Source: Anaerolineales bacterium (lineage in GTDB: Bacteria > Chloroflexota > Anaerolineae > Anaerolineales > UBA4823). Taken from it: 62,636 bases of DNA. Under the pieces are notes generated by a model. It did not search any database, was not told the origin of the DNA, and saw nothing but the letters and a program-made list of their open reading frames with translations. The stretch is from NCBI GenBank assembly GCA_025057645.1, contig JANXBJ010000016.1, forward strand, positions 1-62,636, in the 5' to 3' direction. Positions 54,890 through 62,636 of the stretch are shown one piece after another. A program made the translations under genes and the position numbers. Every line of letters begins with the position of its first letter. Position 1 is the first letter of the stretch.

Positions 54890-56863
54890 TTAGGACTTTT
54901 CTTTGAGTTCTTTGATCTTAGCTCTCAATTCGGCGCGCCGCTCGAGGTAAGCCTCTTCGGGTAACTCGCCGCTTTGGTATTGATCATCGAGGGCGAGAAT
55001 GGCGTCGAGGAGCACCTCGAGGTTTTCACCCGTCTCTGTCGGCTCTTCGTCTAGCTCCTCGACCCGGGTATTGCGGTAGAACCAGATCCCGGCAAGGATG
55101 AGAGCCAACCCAAAGACAGACAATCCGATCATTAGGGAGGCGCGGCTGCCACTGCTGAGCGAGAAGCTGCCAGCACCGGGCTGCCCACTGATCGACAGCC
55201 GCAGCTCTTCACCCACCGCAAGACTGCCGCCGCTGTAAACGTGGTAGGTCGTTCCTTCGGCGTTTCGTTTCCCTTCATCGCGCAACAAAGGACTCCGTAC
55301 CTTCAAGTTGCCTTCGGGCACTAAAACAATCAAGGCGTCAATGGGCATTGAAACGGGCTGCACTAGCTCGAGCTTGCGGTTATAGGGCATGGTGAAGGCA
55401 AATAACACTTGGTAATTCCCTGCGCCCGGTCGAATCGAGGCGGTGTCCCCAAATCCATCCGGAGTCTGAATATACCTTTCGCCGAGCGCACCGTCTTGGA
55501 ATTCCAGATTGCTCGATCCGACCGGCAGCTTAAATCGCACCGTTGGTTGGCCAGGTCGTTCGGCGATCAGGGTTTTGTTCGAAGTGTTGGACATGATATA
55601 GAGTTGAGCGATCCGCAAGGTGCTTTCGTCTATAAGATCGAGAAAAAGGTGAAGGCGATCGCACTTGATCACCGAGGGGTCGGTCGTAGTATCGTAGATG
55701 ACGAGCGGGAGGTCTAAGGAAGCATCCTGAGCAGGAGCTACAGCCACGTCTGAGGTGTAAGTGGTGCCTCCGTATTCAGTATAGACTAAAAAAACGCGCC
55801 CTTCCCGCATCTCCACTTGCTCGAAGAGGAAGCTGTTATCGCTCTTGAGCGTGGTGGTAACCGTGAGCACCGGTTCGAAGTCATCGTACCCTTCAAGAGT
55901 GACGACCAGGTCAGGGGGTACTTGTCCACCGGAGCCGTTGGAGACGCGTCCCTTGATCATGCCCTTTCCTATGCGAGTTTCTCCTTGAGGCAGCGGAGTG
56001 GGTGTAGTGATGGGAGCGGGGGTGGCTGTGACTGTTGCCTCGCCGGGGCTTGAAACCGGCAATGTCGCTTGCATAGCGGCATTCTGGAGTTCTTCAGGTG
56101 CAGCCGTAAACGTTAGCGATTGTAAATAGGCAACGATTGCCCAACGCTCCTCTTCGCTCAACTGGTCTGCAAAGGCTGGCATAGAGGGCGGTAGGCCCAA
56201 CACAATGCTGGAGTACAAGTCGAAGGCCGATCTCGAGGCGCTAAACGCGAAGTCTGTCAAGTTTGTGGGAGGTTTGGCAAGAGAACTGGCCTGCGGCCCG
56301 TCACCCTTACCCTCGACACCGTGGCAGGCGGCGCAATATTCTTGGTAAAGCTTTGCTCCCTGCTCGATTGAGGCTGAGGACGTGCTAAGCGAAAGAGCAT
56401 AGGCGACCACGTCCCAGCGCTGACTATCTGATAGACTGGGAAATGGGGGCATGAAACGGTCGAGGTTCCCGTTCGTTACAATCAGGTACCACTGTGCCGG
56501 AACCGCCTGTCTGGAAACTTCTAAGTCGGAAAGCGCCGGGACGGAATTGGGAAGTTGCGCAGCACGAGGGCCGTCGCCATCGCCGTTAATCCCATGGCAC
56601 GGAGCACATTTCTCCTCGTAGATTGCCTTGCCTTTGAGCACATCCGGTGGGACAAGGGGATAAATATCTTCTAACGAGCTTGCGATTTGGGTGCGTGAAA
56701 TGACAATGTCACTGGCTCCTGGGGGAGGTGTGACATCAGCCGCGAGGGAAAAGGAACAGCCACTTAGTACTATTGCTAGGAGTAAAGTTCCCAAGCAAGG
56801 GAAGGCCTGAGCAAAGCATAGTCGAGGCAGAAAGCGCTGCAACCTTTGACAAAGTTGTCTCAT
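54890..56863 (-). CDS. Diheme cytochrome c lipoprotein with C-terminal membrane anchor
   Basis: 657 residues from the ATG that overlaps the upstream stop (ATGA). Signal peptide ending in lipobox LSGC (about 36), then two class I cytochrome domains with heme motifs CAPCH (about 82) and CAACH (about 165), each followed by a distal Met (RFMPPFP and PSMPAFA). A long beta-rich region (about 270-560) of unknown type follows, then one membrane helix (about 575-595) and a charged cytoplasmic helix pair. It is probably an electron carrier and a substrate of the surrounding maturation system. No reductase genes are adjacent. Confidence 0.9.
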   Translation of the reverse strand: MRQLCQRLQRFLPRLCFAQAFPCLGTLLLAIVLSGCSFSLAADVTPPPGASDIVISRTQIASSLEDIYPLVPPDVLKGKAIYEEKCAPCHGINGDGDGPRAAQLPNSVPALSDLEVSRQAVPAQWYLIVTNGNLDRFMPPFPSLSDSQRWDVVAYALSLSTSSASIEQGAKLYQEYCAACHGVEGKGDGPQASSLAKPPTNLTDFAFSASRSAFDLYSSIVLGLPPSMPAFADQLSEEERWAIVAYLQSLTFTAAPEELQNAAMQATLPVSSPGEATVTATPAPITTPTPLPQGETRIGKGMIKGRVSNGSGGQVPPDLVVTLEGYDDFEPVLTVTTTLKSDNSFLFEQVEMREGRVFLVYTEYGGTTYTSDVAVAPAQDASLDLPLVIYDTTTDPSVIKCDRLHLFLDLIDESTLRIAQLYIMSNTSNKTLIAERPGQPTVRFKLPVGSSNLEFQDGALGERYIQTPDGFGDTASIRPGAGNYQVLFAFTMPYNRKLELVQPVSMPIDALIVLVPEGNLKVRSPLLRDEGKRNAEGTTYHVYSGGSLAVGEELRLSISGQPGAGSFSLSSGSRASLMIGLSVFGLALILAGIWFYRNTRVEELDEEPTETGENLEVLLDAILALDDQYQSGELPEEAYLERRAELRAKIKELKEKS

Positions 56864-57375
56864 GATTCCACTTCGACAAGCAGAGGTGTGCCGCACTTGG
56901 AGCAGAAACGATCGGATCGTTGGACCGGCTTACCGCATTGGGGACAAAAGCCTCCGGCCTTCTCTGCGCGCTGACGACGTCGAGCGGCGAGTAGGGCTTC
57001 AATTTCGTCGTCTTCGGCTAACTCAGGAGCAACCGGGCGGCGGGGCTGCGCTTGAGGCTTGGTTATGTGAAGCGGCTCTTTGGTTGAGATCGGTTGACTG
57101 CGGAGGTTCTCAATCTGCCGGATAACCTCGGCTGCTTCGGCCAACAGGGCCGTTCTCTGGAGGGGATAGTCTTCGGCCGGAATTTTCCCTAGGATGTGAT
57201 CAAATTCCAATTCCTTTAGAGCGTTCAGTAGACGCTCCTTTTCGGCGAGCAAAAAGGAAAGGGTGTGCTCCTCTTGGGTTACGAGGGTGGCTCGGTGAAG
57301 CAGGAAAGGGCGGATGAGGTAGAGGATTACCATCAGCAGGATACCTAGTAACAGGAAAATTGAACCGAGATCCAT
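56860..57375 (-). CDS. CcmI N-terminal-like protein with C-terminal zinc ribbon
   Basis: 171 residues. One N-terminal membrane helix (about 5-25), then an E/K-rich coiled coil with LLAEKERLLNALKELEFDHI and LGKIPAEDYPLQRTALL (about 43-80), the form of the CcmI N-terminal domain. A linker leads to a zinc ribbon with two CxxC pairs, CPQCGKPVQRSDRFCSKCG (about 146-164). The TPR part of normal CcmI is absent. Between ccmG and the diheme cytochrome gene, so a role in apocytochrome handling is likely; the zinc ribbon is unusual. Confidence 0.75.
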   Translation of the reverse strand: MDLGSIFLLLGILLMVILYLIRPFLLHRATLVTQEEHTLSFLLAEKERLLNALKELEFDHILGKIPAEDYPLQRTALLAEAAEVIRQIENLRSQPISTKEPLHITKPQAQPRRPVAPELAEDDEIEALLAARRRQRAEKAGGFCPQCGKPVQRSDRFCSKCGTPLLVEVES

Positions 57376-57388
57376 AGCTCAGGCCTCA

Positions 57389-57967
57389 CTAAGGTTGAAG
57401 CAAAGGATCGATTGCTGACTTGATTTGGGATAACGAACGAAAAGGTCCGATCTGGACAAACTGGAGGGTTCCCTCGCGATCGACAATATAAGTCTCAGGC
57501 ACGCCTCGGATGCGGAACGCTTGAGAAATGCGCGTTCCGAGATCTGGCCCGTTCGGGTAGGTAATCCCAAACTTTTCGAGATACGCCCGCGCCTCTGGCT
57601 CGGTGTCGACATAGGCTATGCCCAAAAAGAGGACGTCGCCTCGTGGCTGATAGAAGCGCCAAGCGGCCTCGAGATCGGCTGCTTCTTGTTCGCAAGGCTT
57701 GCACCACGAAGCCCAGAAATTGATCACTAAGACTTTCCCGCGCAAGTCCGCAGAGCGAAGCGTTTGCCCATCAAAGGTCGTCAAGGTAAATTCGGGAATG
57801 CGCTCTCCTACGCTCACTGCACCTTGCTGGTTACGCAACAGACCGCCGGCCAGGATGATCAACAGGACGAAAAGGGCTAGCCAAGCGAGTCCCCTACCCC
57901 AGCGAAGGCGGATCGTAGAAGCTTGTTGTTCTTGGGCTTGGGCTTGCTCCACGCTCATGATTCGCAT
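57389..57967 (-). CDS. ccmG: Thiol-disulfide oxidoreductase CcmG/ResA (TlpA family)
   Basis: 192 residues. One membrane anchor (about 27-45), then a thioredoxin fold outside the membrane with active site NFWASWCKPCEQEA (Cys pair about 90 and 93) and cis-Pro loop GVPETYIVDREG. It keeps the heme-binding cysteines of apocytochromes reduced, with CcmH. An alternative ATG lies 3 codons inside. 16 bases after ccmH. Confidence 0.93.
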   Translation of the reverse strand: MRIMSVEQAQAQEQQASTIRLRWGRGLAWLALFVLLIILAGGLLRNQQGAVSVGERIPEFTLTTFDGQTLRSADLRGKVLVINFWASWCKPCEQEAADLEAAWRFYQPRGDVLFLGIAYVDTEPEARAYLEKFGITYPNGPDLGTRISQAFRIRGVPETYIVDREGTLQFVQIGPFRSLSQIKSAIDPLLQP

Positions 57968-57983
57968 CCATCCGGTGCTGAAC

Positions 57984-58481
57984 TCAACGCTCCCTTAACT
58001 CTTGCTCGATCTGTTTCACGACCTCGGGGGGGAGATGCTCAGATTGGGGTAGGGTGGAAGGCGAAGGGGGGTGCTTCCGCCCCCGAAAAGCCCGCACTAA
58101 AATCCATGCGCCTAGTAGGATTGCAACCGGAGGTACCAGATAAGCTAGCCAGTTGATGCCCCTGGGCGGGGGAGTAGCGAGCACTCGGTCGCCATATTGC
58201 TCGACAAAGTATTGTCGAATCTGGGCTTCGCTCCAACCTTCTGCCAACTTTTGGCGGATCAACTGGCGCCATTGTTCACAGGCTTGGGTGCCACAGACGT
58301 CCAAGGGAACGTTTTCGCATACAGGGCAATAGAGATGTTTGGCGATTGCATTGACTTGGTCGTCAGTGATCTGACGCGGGTCTGGGGTCTGAGCCAAGGC
58401 TGTTCCGGCACCTCCCCAAAGGCCTATGGAGAGGAAAATCCCAATCAAGAGCAGCCATCTAAGGTCGGACTGAGTTCCCAT
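57984..58481 (-). CDS. ccmH: Cytochrome c maturation thiol protein CcmH/CycL/NrfF
   Basis: 165 residues. Signal peptide or anchor (about 8-30), the redox motif LYCPVCENVPLDVC (about 51-64; canonical LRCxxC with Tyr for Arg and an extra Cys), the three-helix domain (QWRQLIRQKLAEGWSEAQIR then QYFVEQYGDRVLATPP), a membrane helix (about 113-132) and a cytoplasmic tail. It reduces apocytochromes with CcmG before heme attachment. 19 bases after ccmF. Confidence 0.94.
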   Translation of the reverse strand: MGTQSDLRWLLLIGIFLSIGLWGGAGTALAQTPDPRQITDDQVNAIAKHLYCPVCENVPLDVCGTQACEQWRQLIRQKLAEGWSEAQIRQYFVEQYGDRVLATPPPRGINWLAYLVPPVAILLGAWILVRAFRGRKHPPSPSTLPQSEHLPPEVVKQIEQELRER

Positions 58482-58500
58482 TTCTTCACCGATCCAAAGG

Positions 58501-60561
58501 CTAAGATGCTTCGGCGCCTAGTGGGGCCTGCCTCTTCGCCCGAGCAATTGCCGGGCTTTTTTCACTCTCCGGCCAGGCGGCGATAAGAGTGCCGAGGATA
58601 AACACGAAGCCACCGAGCCAGAGCCAATTGACCAGTGGATTCTGATACACTTTGAAGGTTGCTCCGGCAGAAGAGATGGGTTGCCAATCCACCAGGAGGA
58701 CGTAAAAGTCGTCTTCCATTGTGCTGCGCACTCCCGGGATGGTCATAGGCTGTTGCGACTCGTAATAGTAATCGCGTCTCGGGTAAAGCTCCCCGACAAA
58801 ACGTCCGTTCTTATATACGCTGACCACTGCTCGGGCAACGTTGCGCCCGTCAGCGGTGTCGAACACAGCTAGCGACTCAAAACGCATCGTATAAGGCCCT
58901 AGGCGCAGCTCCTCTCCCCGGGCAAGAGTCGCTTGGGTTTCTTTTTGGAAGAGTTCGATGCCAAGGATTCCGATTGCCATGAGCACGACGCCGAGGTGGA
59001 TGATATACCCCCCGTAGCGGCGCCGGTTTCGCCCAACTAGGTTCCAGAATGCGAGGGGCAACGATTCTCCGTGGGTGCGCGAGCGGGCAATTGCCGCTCT
59101 CCCGTATTCGTAGAGAGTCACGCAAGCGACAAAGGCGGCTAGCCAGAACCCAATCAGGGCGGCAAGATTGCGCACTCCCAGAAGAACCGCTGTAAGCGGA
59201 GCGAGAAGAGAGACCAGAGTTGGTTTCCAAACCGCTTTCCCTAAAGTCTGGAGGGTGGAGTGCCGCCAAGCAGCCAATGGAGCAATCCCCATCAGCAGCA
59301 ACAAGGCAGCAAAGAGCGGAGCAGTAGCGCGCTCATAGAAAGGAGGGCCGACCGTGACTTTTTGACCGGTGATGATCTCCGAGAGCAGGGGAAAGATCAC
59401 TCCCCAGAAGCAAATCACCAAAATTCCCATGAAAAGCAAGTTGTTTAGCAGGAAGAGCGCTTCCCGTGAAAGCACAGAGGTCATATGCAAGTCCGTCTTT
59501 AGGTCTTGCCAACGGTGAAGAAGCAAGCCTAATGAGAGCGCAGAGCTTGCGCCGATATAGACGAAGAATAGCGGTCCAATAGCGCTCTGGGCAAAGGAGT
59601 GAACCGAGGACAACACCCCGGAGCGGGTTAGGAAAGTGCCGAAGATCACTAAATTATATGTGAGGATGATCAAGATCATATTCCAATGCTTAAGCATTCC
59701 CCGCTTTTCTTGGATCATTACCGAATGAAGAAACGCTGTGCCGGTCAACCAGGGCATAAACGCAGCGATTTCGACCGGGTCCCAACCCCAATAGCCTCCC
59801 CAGCCAAGCACATCATACGCCCAGCGGGCGCCGAGGATTAAGCCCAAGGAGAGGAACAGCCAAGCAACTAAACTCCAGCGGCGCGTGATCTGGATCCATC
59901 GGTCGTCGGTGCGGTTAGTGATCAGCGCCGCAATGGCAAAGGCGAAAGGGATGACGAAAGAGACAAATCCCAAATACAGCATAGGGGGATGGACAATCAT
60001 CCCGGGATGGCGGAGCAGAGGGTTGAGACCTTTGCCGTCACTTTGGTAGAAGGGAATGGCTCCCTCTCGGGCGAAGAACGACTTCACGGCAATACCATTC
60101 GGCAAGAGCCACAATCGATCGAAGGGATTTTCAACAAAGAGCGTAAGCCCTAAGAAGAAGCCTAGGGTGACTAAAGAGACCACGATTACCCAAGGGAGAA
60201 ATTCTCGATCGCGTTGCCAGTTGCGCAAGGTCACGGCGCTGGCAAAGGCAGACATCAGCCAACTCCAAAAGAGCAACGAGCCAGCTTGGCCACCCCAGAG
60301 CGCAGTAATACGCAAATAGAGAGGCATGCTGTTGCTCGTCACCGAGGAGACATATTCCACCTCGTAGTTCCCGTTGACCAGAAGGTAAATCATGCTGGCG
60401 CAGGAGATGGTGAGCAGAGGAAAGGTCAGGAGCATAGCGTTGCGCGCGCTCTCGACCCACTCGGGCTTCCGCTTTTGCACTCCCCAGATTGCTGCGCCGA
60501 TCCCGTAAAGGGCGAGAAAAAAAGTGATCGCTAAGGTTCCGTAGCCTAGTTCGGTAATCAT
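58501..60561 (-). CDS. ccmF: Cytochrome c heme lyase CcmF/NrfE
   Basis: 686 residues, about 14-15 membrane helices. The WWD motif WGGYWGWDPVEIAAFMPWL (about 248-266) and conserved His sites (MIVHPPMLYLGFV, about 187; SVHSFAQSAIGP) are present. A periplasmic domain precedes the last helix. CcmF takes heme from CcmE and attaches it to apocytochrome CxxCH sites with CcmH. 33 bases after ccmE. Confidence 0.96.
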   Translation of the reverse strand: MITELGYGTLAITFFLALYGIGAAIWGVQKRKPEWVESARNAMLLTFPLLTISCASMIYLLVNGNYEVEYVSSVTSNSMPLYLRITALWGGQAGSLLFWSWLMSAFASAVTLRNWQRDREFLPWVIVVSLVTLGFFLGLTLFVENPFDRLWLLPNGIAVKSFFAREGAIPFYQSDGKGLNPLLRHPGMIVHPPMLYLGFVSFVIPFAFAIAALITNRTDDRWIQITRRWSLVAWLFLSLGLILGARWAYDVLGWGGYWGWDPVEIAAFMPWLTGTAFLHSVMIQEKRGMLKHWNMILIILTYNLVIFGTFLTRSGVLSSVHSFAQSAIGPLFFVYIGASSALSLGLLLHRWQDLKTDLHMTSVLSREALFLLNNLLFMGILVICFWGVIFPLLSEIITGQKVTVGPPFYERATAPLFAALLLLMGIAPLAAWRHSTLQTLGKAVWKPTLVSLLAPLTAVLLGVRNLAALIGFWLAAFVACVTLYEYGRAAIARSRTHGESLPLAFWNLVGRNRRRYGGYIIHLGVVLMAIGILGIELFQKETQATLARGEELRLGPYTMRFESLAVFDTADGRNVARAVVSVYKNGRFVGELYPRRDYYYESQQPMTIPGVRSTMEDDFYVLLVDWQPISSAGATFKVYQNPLVNWLWLGGFVFILGTLIAAWPESEKSPAIARAKRQAPLGAEAS

Positions 60562-60594
60562 CTTCGTTTCGCTCTTTCTTTAGACAAACGACCG

Positions 60595-61113
60595 CTAACC
60601 TTCACTTTGTTCCGGTAACGCTTCCTCGTATTTGGTCGGGCACTTGAGCAGCAATTCCTCTGCGTAGAACACCCCATCCTCGCCGAGTTTCCCGGTCACG
60701 ATGGCTTGGGCCTCATGACGCAGCAGGTCGGGTTTGACCCCGTGGTAAACGATCTCAAGGCGCGGCCGCGAAGGATCGGTCACTGCTGCATGGAGAACAG
60801 CCGCTAAGCCGCCTTGAGCTTCGATTTCCCTGTTGCTACCCGGCACGTGGGCGACCGTAAAGCGTAAAGTCAAGGTTTGCGGATCATACTGGATGGTATC
60901 ACCGATCACCGCACCGGAGACGCGCAAGTCACGGCCAAGCACTTGGCTGCCCTTCTCGTGTAACTCGGCTACGGTCATGAAGTACTGGGCGCTAGCTTGA
61001 GTGGAGGTGACGATCAGGTAGATGACTGCGGCGACAATCAGCAGGCCGCCGATGAGGAACTTCAACCGATTGGCCGATACATTGACCGTTGAAGCTGAGG
61101 CTCTGGGTTCCAT
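60595..61113 (-). CDS. ccmE: Heme chaperone CcmE, cysteine (CxxxY) variant
   Basis: 172 residues from the ATG at 61113 (GGAGG 8 bases upstream), preferred to a TTG 15 codons earlier. One membrane helix (about 16-36) and an OB-fold domain (GSQVLGRDLRVSGAVIGDTI, then AQAIVTGKLGEDGVFYAEEL). At the heme-binding site, where E. coli has KHDENY, this protein has KCPTKY: the covalent heme His is replaced by Cys, followed by the conserved Tyr. Such Cys-type CcmE proteins are known from Desulfovibrio and some archaea. First gene of the ccm operon. Confidence 0.93.
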   Translation of the reverse strand: MEPRASASTVNVSANRLKFLIGGLLIVAAVIYLIVTSTQASAQYFMTVAELHEKGSQVLGRDLRVSGAVIGDTIQYDPQTLTLRFTVAHVPGSNREIEAQGGLAAVLHAAVTDPSRPRLEIVYHGVKPDLLRHEAQAIVTGKLGEDGVFYAEELLLKCPTKYEEALPEQSEG

Positions 61114-61526
61114 GGGCACTACCTCCGGAGAAGCTTTTCTGAGGGGCTTCTGTTCCAAACATCACAAGTTTAACCGAAGAATTCGCCAAATAAGATTAAC
61201 ATTATCTAAGATCGCCGTTGCTCTACTCCTCCATTTTACCAGATTGTTAAGAGATTCTCGCTCGCAAGGCGATCTATGACGGCAAAGCACTATCGGGCTT
61301 GCGGGTGTCCTCGCCTGCCCTAGCCTGAAGTAGAGGGCCTTGCCTGCGGGCGGTGGCGGAAAGGGACATTCGCCCTTCGATGCCCTCACCCTGCCAACTC
61401 AGGGCAAAGTCCCCGACCCCTTCCACAGGATGAGAGGAGGACAGACCAGCTCTCGGGTGTTCTCAACTGCAAGCCCCACAACTACAGGATTCCGCTTTCT
61501 GGAACCGAAAAAATGACAAACATCAC
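61114..61526. other. Gap between divergent ccmE and the riboswitch transcript, no gene seen
   Basis: No reading frame with gene-like features. The ccm operon promoter should lie here on the minus strand; a TAAAAT near 61236-61241 and AT-rich sequence are candidates but no well-spaced pair was found. The part 61280-61480 is GC-rich with no clear structure. Confidence 0.5.
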
Positions 61527-61555
61527 TTGTCTGCTCACTGTTTTTCTGGTAGAGT
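61527..61555 (+). promoter_or_regulatory. Promoter upstream of the cobalamin riboswitch
   Basis: TTGTCT (61527-61532), 17-base spacer, TAGAGT (61550-61555). Moderate hexamers with ideal spacing; the riboswitch begins 23 bases after the -10. Confidence 0.55.
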
Positions 61556-61577
61556 ACAGGCGCAATTCAATAGCATA

Positions 61578-61704
61578 GATACAGGTGCGCCAGTGCCCGG
61601 ATGCACGGCGCAAAATGGGGGAAGCCGGTGACCCACAGGGGAAGTCCGGCGCTGTCCCGCAACGGTAGCGCACAGAGTGCGAAGCCCGATAACCCGCCTG
61701 TATC
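61578..61704 (+). ncRNA. Cobalamin riboswitch
   Basis: P1 pairs GATACAGG (61578-61585) with CCTGTATC (61697-61704). The core has the diagnostic GCTGTCCCGCAACGGTAGCG (61651-61670) and the B12 box AAGCCCGATAACCCGCC (61682-61698), with the earlier GAAGCCGGTG and AAGTCCGGCG segments. About 127 bases, a compact form. It senses cobalamin in the nascent mRNA and controls the secreted protein downstream, so that gene is expected to be on only when B12 is scarce. Confidence 0.95.
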
Positions 61705-61729
61705 TTGCTCGCTTTCTCCCTCGCGGCAA

Positions 61730-61810
61730 GGGAGGCCGAGCGTCCTGAGCGTTCCTCTACGCGCAGAACCTGCCCAAGCCTCCCGCCCTTTCGAAGGGCG
61801 GGTTTCGTTT
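61730..61810 (+). terminator. Riboswitch expression platform: terminator with competing antiterminator
   Basis: Terminator: CCCGCCC (61782-61788) with GGGCGGG (61796-61802), loop TTTCGAA, then TTTCGTTT. Antiterminator: GGGAGGC (61730-61736) pairs with GCCTCCC (61778-61784), which overlaps the terminator's left arm by 3 bases. Transcription-level control follows: B12 bound gives termination. The gene starts 64 bases downstream. Confidence 0.88.
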
Positions 61811-61873
61811 TGGGAAAGGCCTTCCTCCGCAGGCTAAAAGTTCAACATATTCTTTTACCTGACGGAGGTCATA

Positions 61874-62636
61874 ATGCGTACTCGAAACACTTCCCTTCTC
61901 TTGACCGCTTTGGTGGTTATCCTTTTTGTGCTTGGCGTGAGCGCCCCACCACTGCTCGCCCACGCCGCTGTTGAGAGGACGGAGAACAACCCCACTGCGA
62001 GCAACAAAGTAAAGATTGTGGTGCAATTCTCCGGAACCGATCGGTTGATCCGAGAGGTGGAGTTCTCTGACTCGACAATCACGGGGTTACAAGCTCTCCT
62101 TAATACCGGCTTGGACGTAGTGACCAAGGATATGGGATGGGGGATTGCGGTCTGCTCCATCGAGGGAGTGGGGTGTCCGGCGAGCAATTGCTTCTGCGAT
62201 CTTCCAAATTTCTGGAATTACGAGTATTGGGATGGCAGCCAGTGGCAGGCCCACGGTTTGGGAGCAAGTGCCACCAATAGAAGTGATGGAGACGTTGATG
62301 GTTGGCGTTGGGGGCAGTGGGGAGGAACGCCTATTTTGCCCTATCCCCAACTTGAGCGGGCTTGGAATGCCTTGCAATGGCTGAAAGCACAACAGAACAG
62401 CGATGGAGGATATGGATCGCCGAGCAGTTCTGCCTCGAGTTCGGTTGAAAGTTCGCTGGCAGTGGGCGCAAATCACTATAAAGCGGCAGACTGGCGTAAA
62501 GATGCCAACAGTGCTTCTTTGTTGGGCTACCTGATGGGAAACGGCGCTCCATATACACAGGGGACTGCGAGCGCAGCCGGCAAATTTGCTGTTGGTGCGA
62601 GTGCTACCCGACTGTGCATGCCTCCCTTAGCGAAAA
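61874..62636 (+). CDS. Secreted intrinsic-factor-like protein (DUF4430 plus alpha-barrel repeats), cut by window edge
   Basis: At least 254 residues, open to the right edge; GGAGG lies 5 bases before the ATG. Signal peptide (about 5-32, ending LLAHAA). Residues about 45-155 form a DUF4430-like domain: VKIVVQFSG, EVEFSDSTITGLQALLNT, GWGIAVCSIEGVGCP, FWNYEYWDGSQWQAHGLGAS. From about 165 begin alpha/alpha-barrel repeats, WNALQWLKAQQNSDGGYGS then SSVESSLAVGANH and further. These are the beta and barrel domains of vertebrate intrinsic factor/transcobalamin in reverse order. Being under a cobalamin riboswitch, it is probably an exported B12-binding protein. Binding itself is not shown by sequence. 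Confidence 0.82.
   Translation, partial: MRTRNTSLLLTALVVILFVLGVSAPPLLAHAAVERTENNPTASNKVKIVVQFSGTDRLIREVEFSDSTITGLQALLNTGLDVVTKDMGWGIAVCSIEGVGCPASNCFCDLPNFWNYEYWDGSQWQAHGLGASATNRSDGDVDGWRWGQWGGTPILPYPQLERAWNALQWLKAQQNSDGGYGSPSSSASSSVESSLAVGANHYKAADWRKDANSASLLGYLMGNGAPYTQGTASAAGKFAVGASATRLCMPPLAK

Overview
The window looks like a chromosomal segment of a bacterium of the phylum Chloroflexota, most likely class Anaerolineae and possibly a thermophile. This rests on the character of the 16S rRNA, the many TTG/GTG starts with good Shine-Dalgarno (SD) sequences, the dnaX-ybaB-recR order, a GpgS fused to universal stress domains and a cytochrome c maturation operon. No phylogenetic search was run. 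Genes are on both strands, tightly packed and often overlapping by 1-4 bases.

Layout. 1-4.9 kb is a sugar-acid locus: a tungsten-type aldehyde ferredoxin oxidoreductase (cut by the left edge), a galactonate dehydratase-like enolase, a divergent GntR regulator and an epimerase/dehydrogenase. Two identical 11-bp palindromes sit at the two divergent promoters. 4.9-12 kb is one leftward operon: sugar-type ABC transporter, UroD-like protein, LacI regulator and MttB-like methyltransferase, with a LacI-type operator at its promoter. 12.1-14.5 kb holds carotenoid genes (lycopene cyclase, CrtI). 14.6-19.3 kb holds an M50 protease with CBS domains, a small membrane protein, an HprK/PEPCK-like P-loop protein and a LysM protein. 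19.3-22.3 kb is a DUF1992 gene followed by dnaX-ybaB-recR, with an apparent -1 frameshift site in dnaX.

22.3-28.7 kb is a complete rRNA operon: two promoters, 16S, tRNA-Ile, tRNA-Ala, 23S and 5S. The 23S gene is split by a group I intron encoding a LAGLIDADG endonuclease at E. coli position 1951. rpsU follows, behind a small-ORF/terminator leader, then infA. 29.6-33.8 kb is an envelope-stress-like set (helical-repeat secreted protein, two-component system, HtrA protease). A PAS/GAF/HD-GYP protein, a SerA-like dehydrogenase, an M32 carboxypeptidase, a stand-alone receiver, a lipoprotein, a large membrane protein, MgsA, an FtsB-like protein and an epimerase follow, to 45 kb.

45-51.2 kb is a leftward compatible-solute operon: GH13_18 phosphorylase (probably glucosylglycerate phosphorylase), two GT4 glycosyltransferases, and GpgS fused to two universal stress domains. 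51.3-61.1 kb is a full leftward cytochrome c maturation operon (ccmE-F-H-G-I-like, a diheme cytochrome, ccmA-B-C-D), then bioY and a small membrane gene. Its CcmE has Cys in place of the heme-binding His.

61.5 kb to the right edge is a cobalamin riboswitch with a terminator/antiterminator. It controls a secreted protein with a DUF4430-like domain followed by alpha-barrel repeats, the two domains of vertebrate intrinsic factor and transcobalamin in reverse order. The right edge cuts this gene. It is the most unusual item in the window: a candidate bacterial extracellular cobalamin binder. B12 scavenging would fit the corrinoid-type methyltransferase genes at 5-9 kb, but that link is inference.
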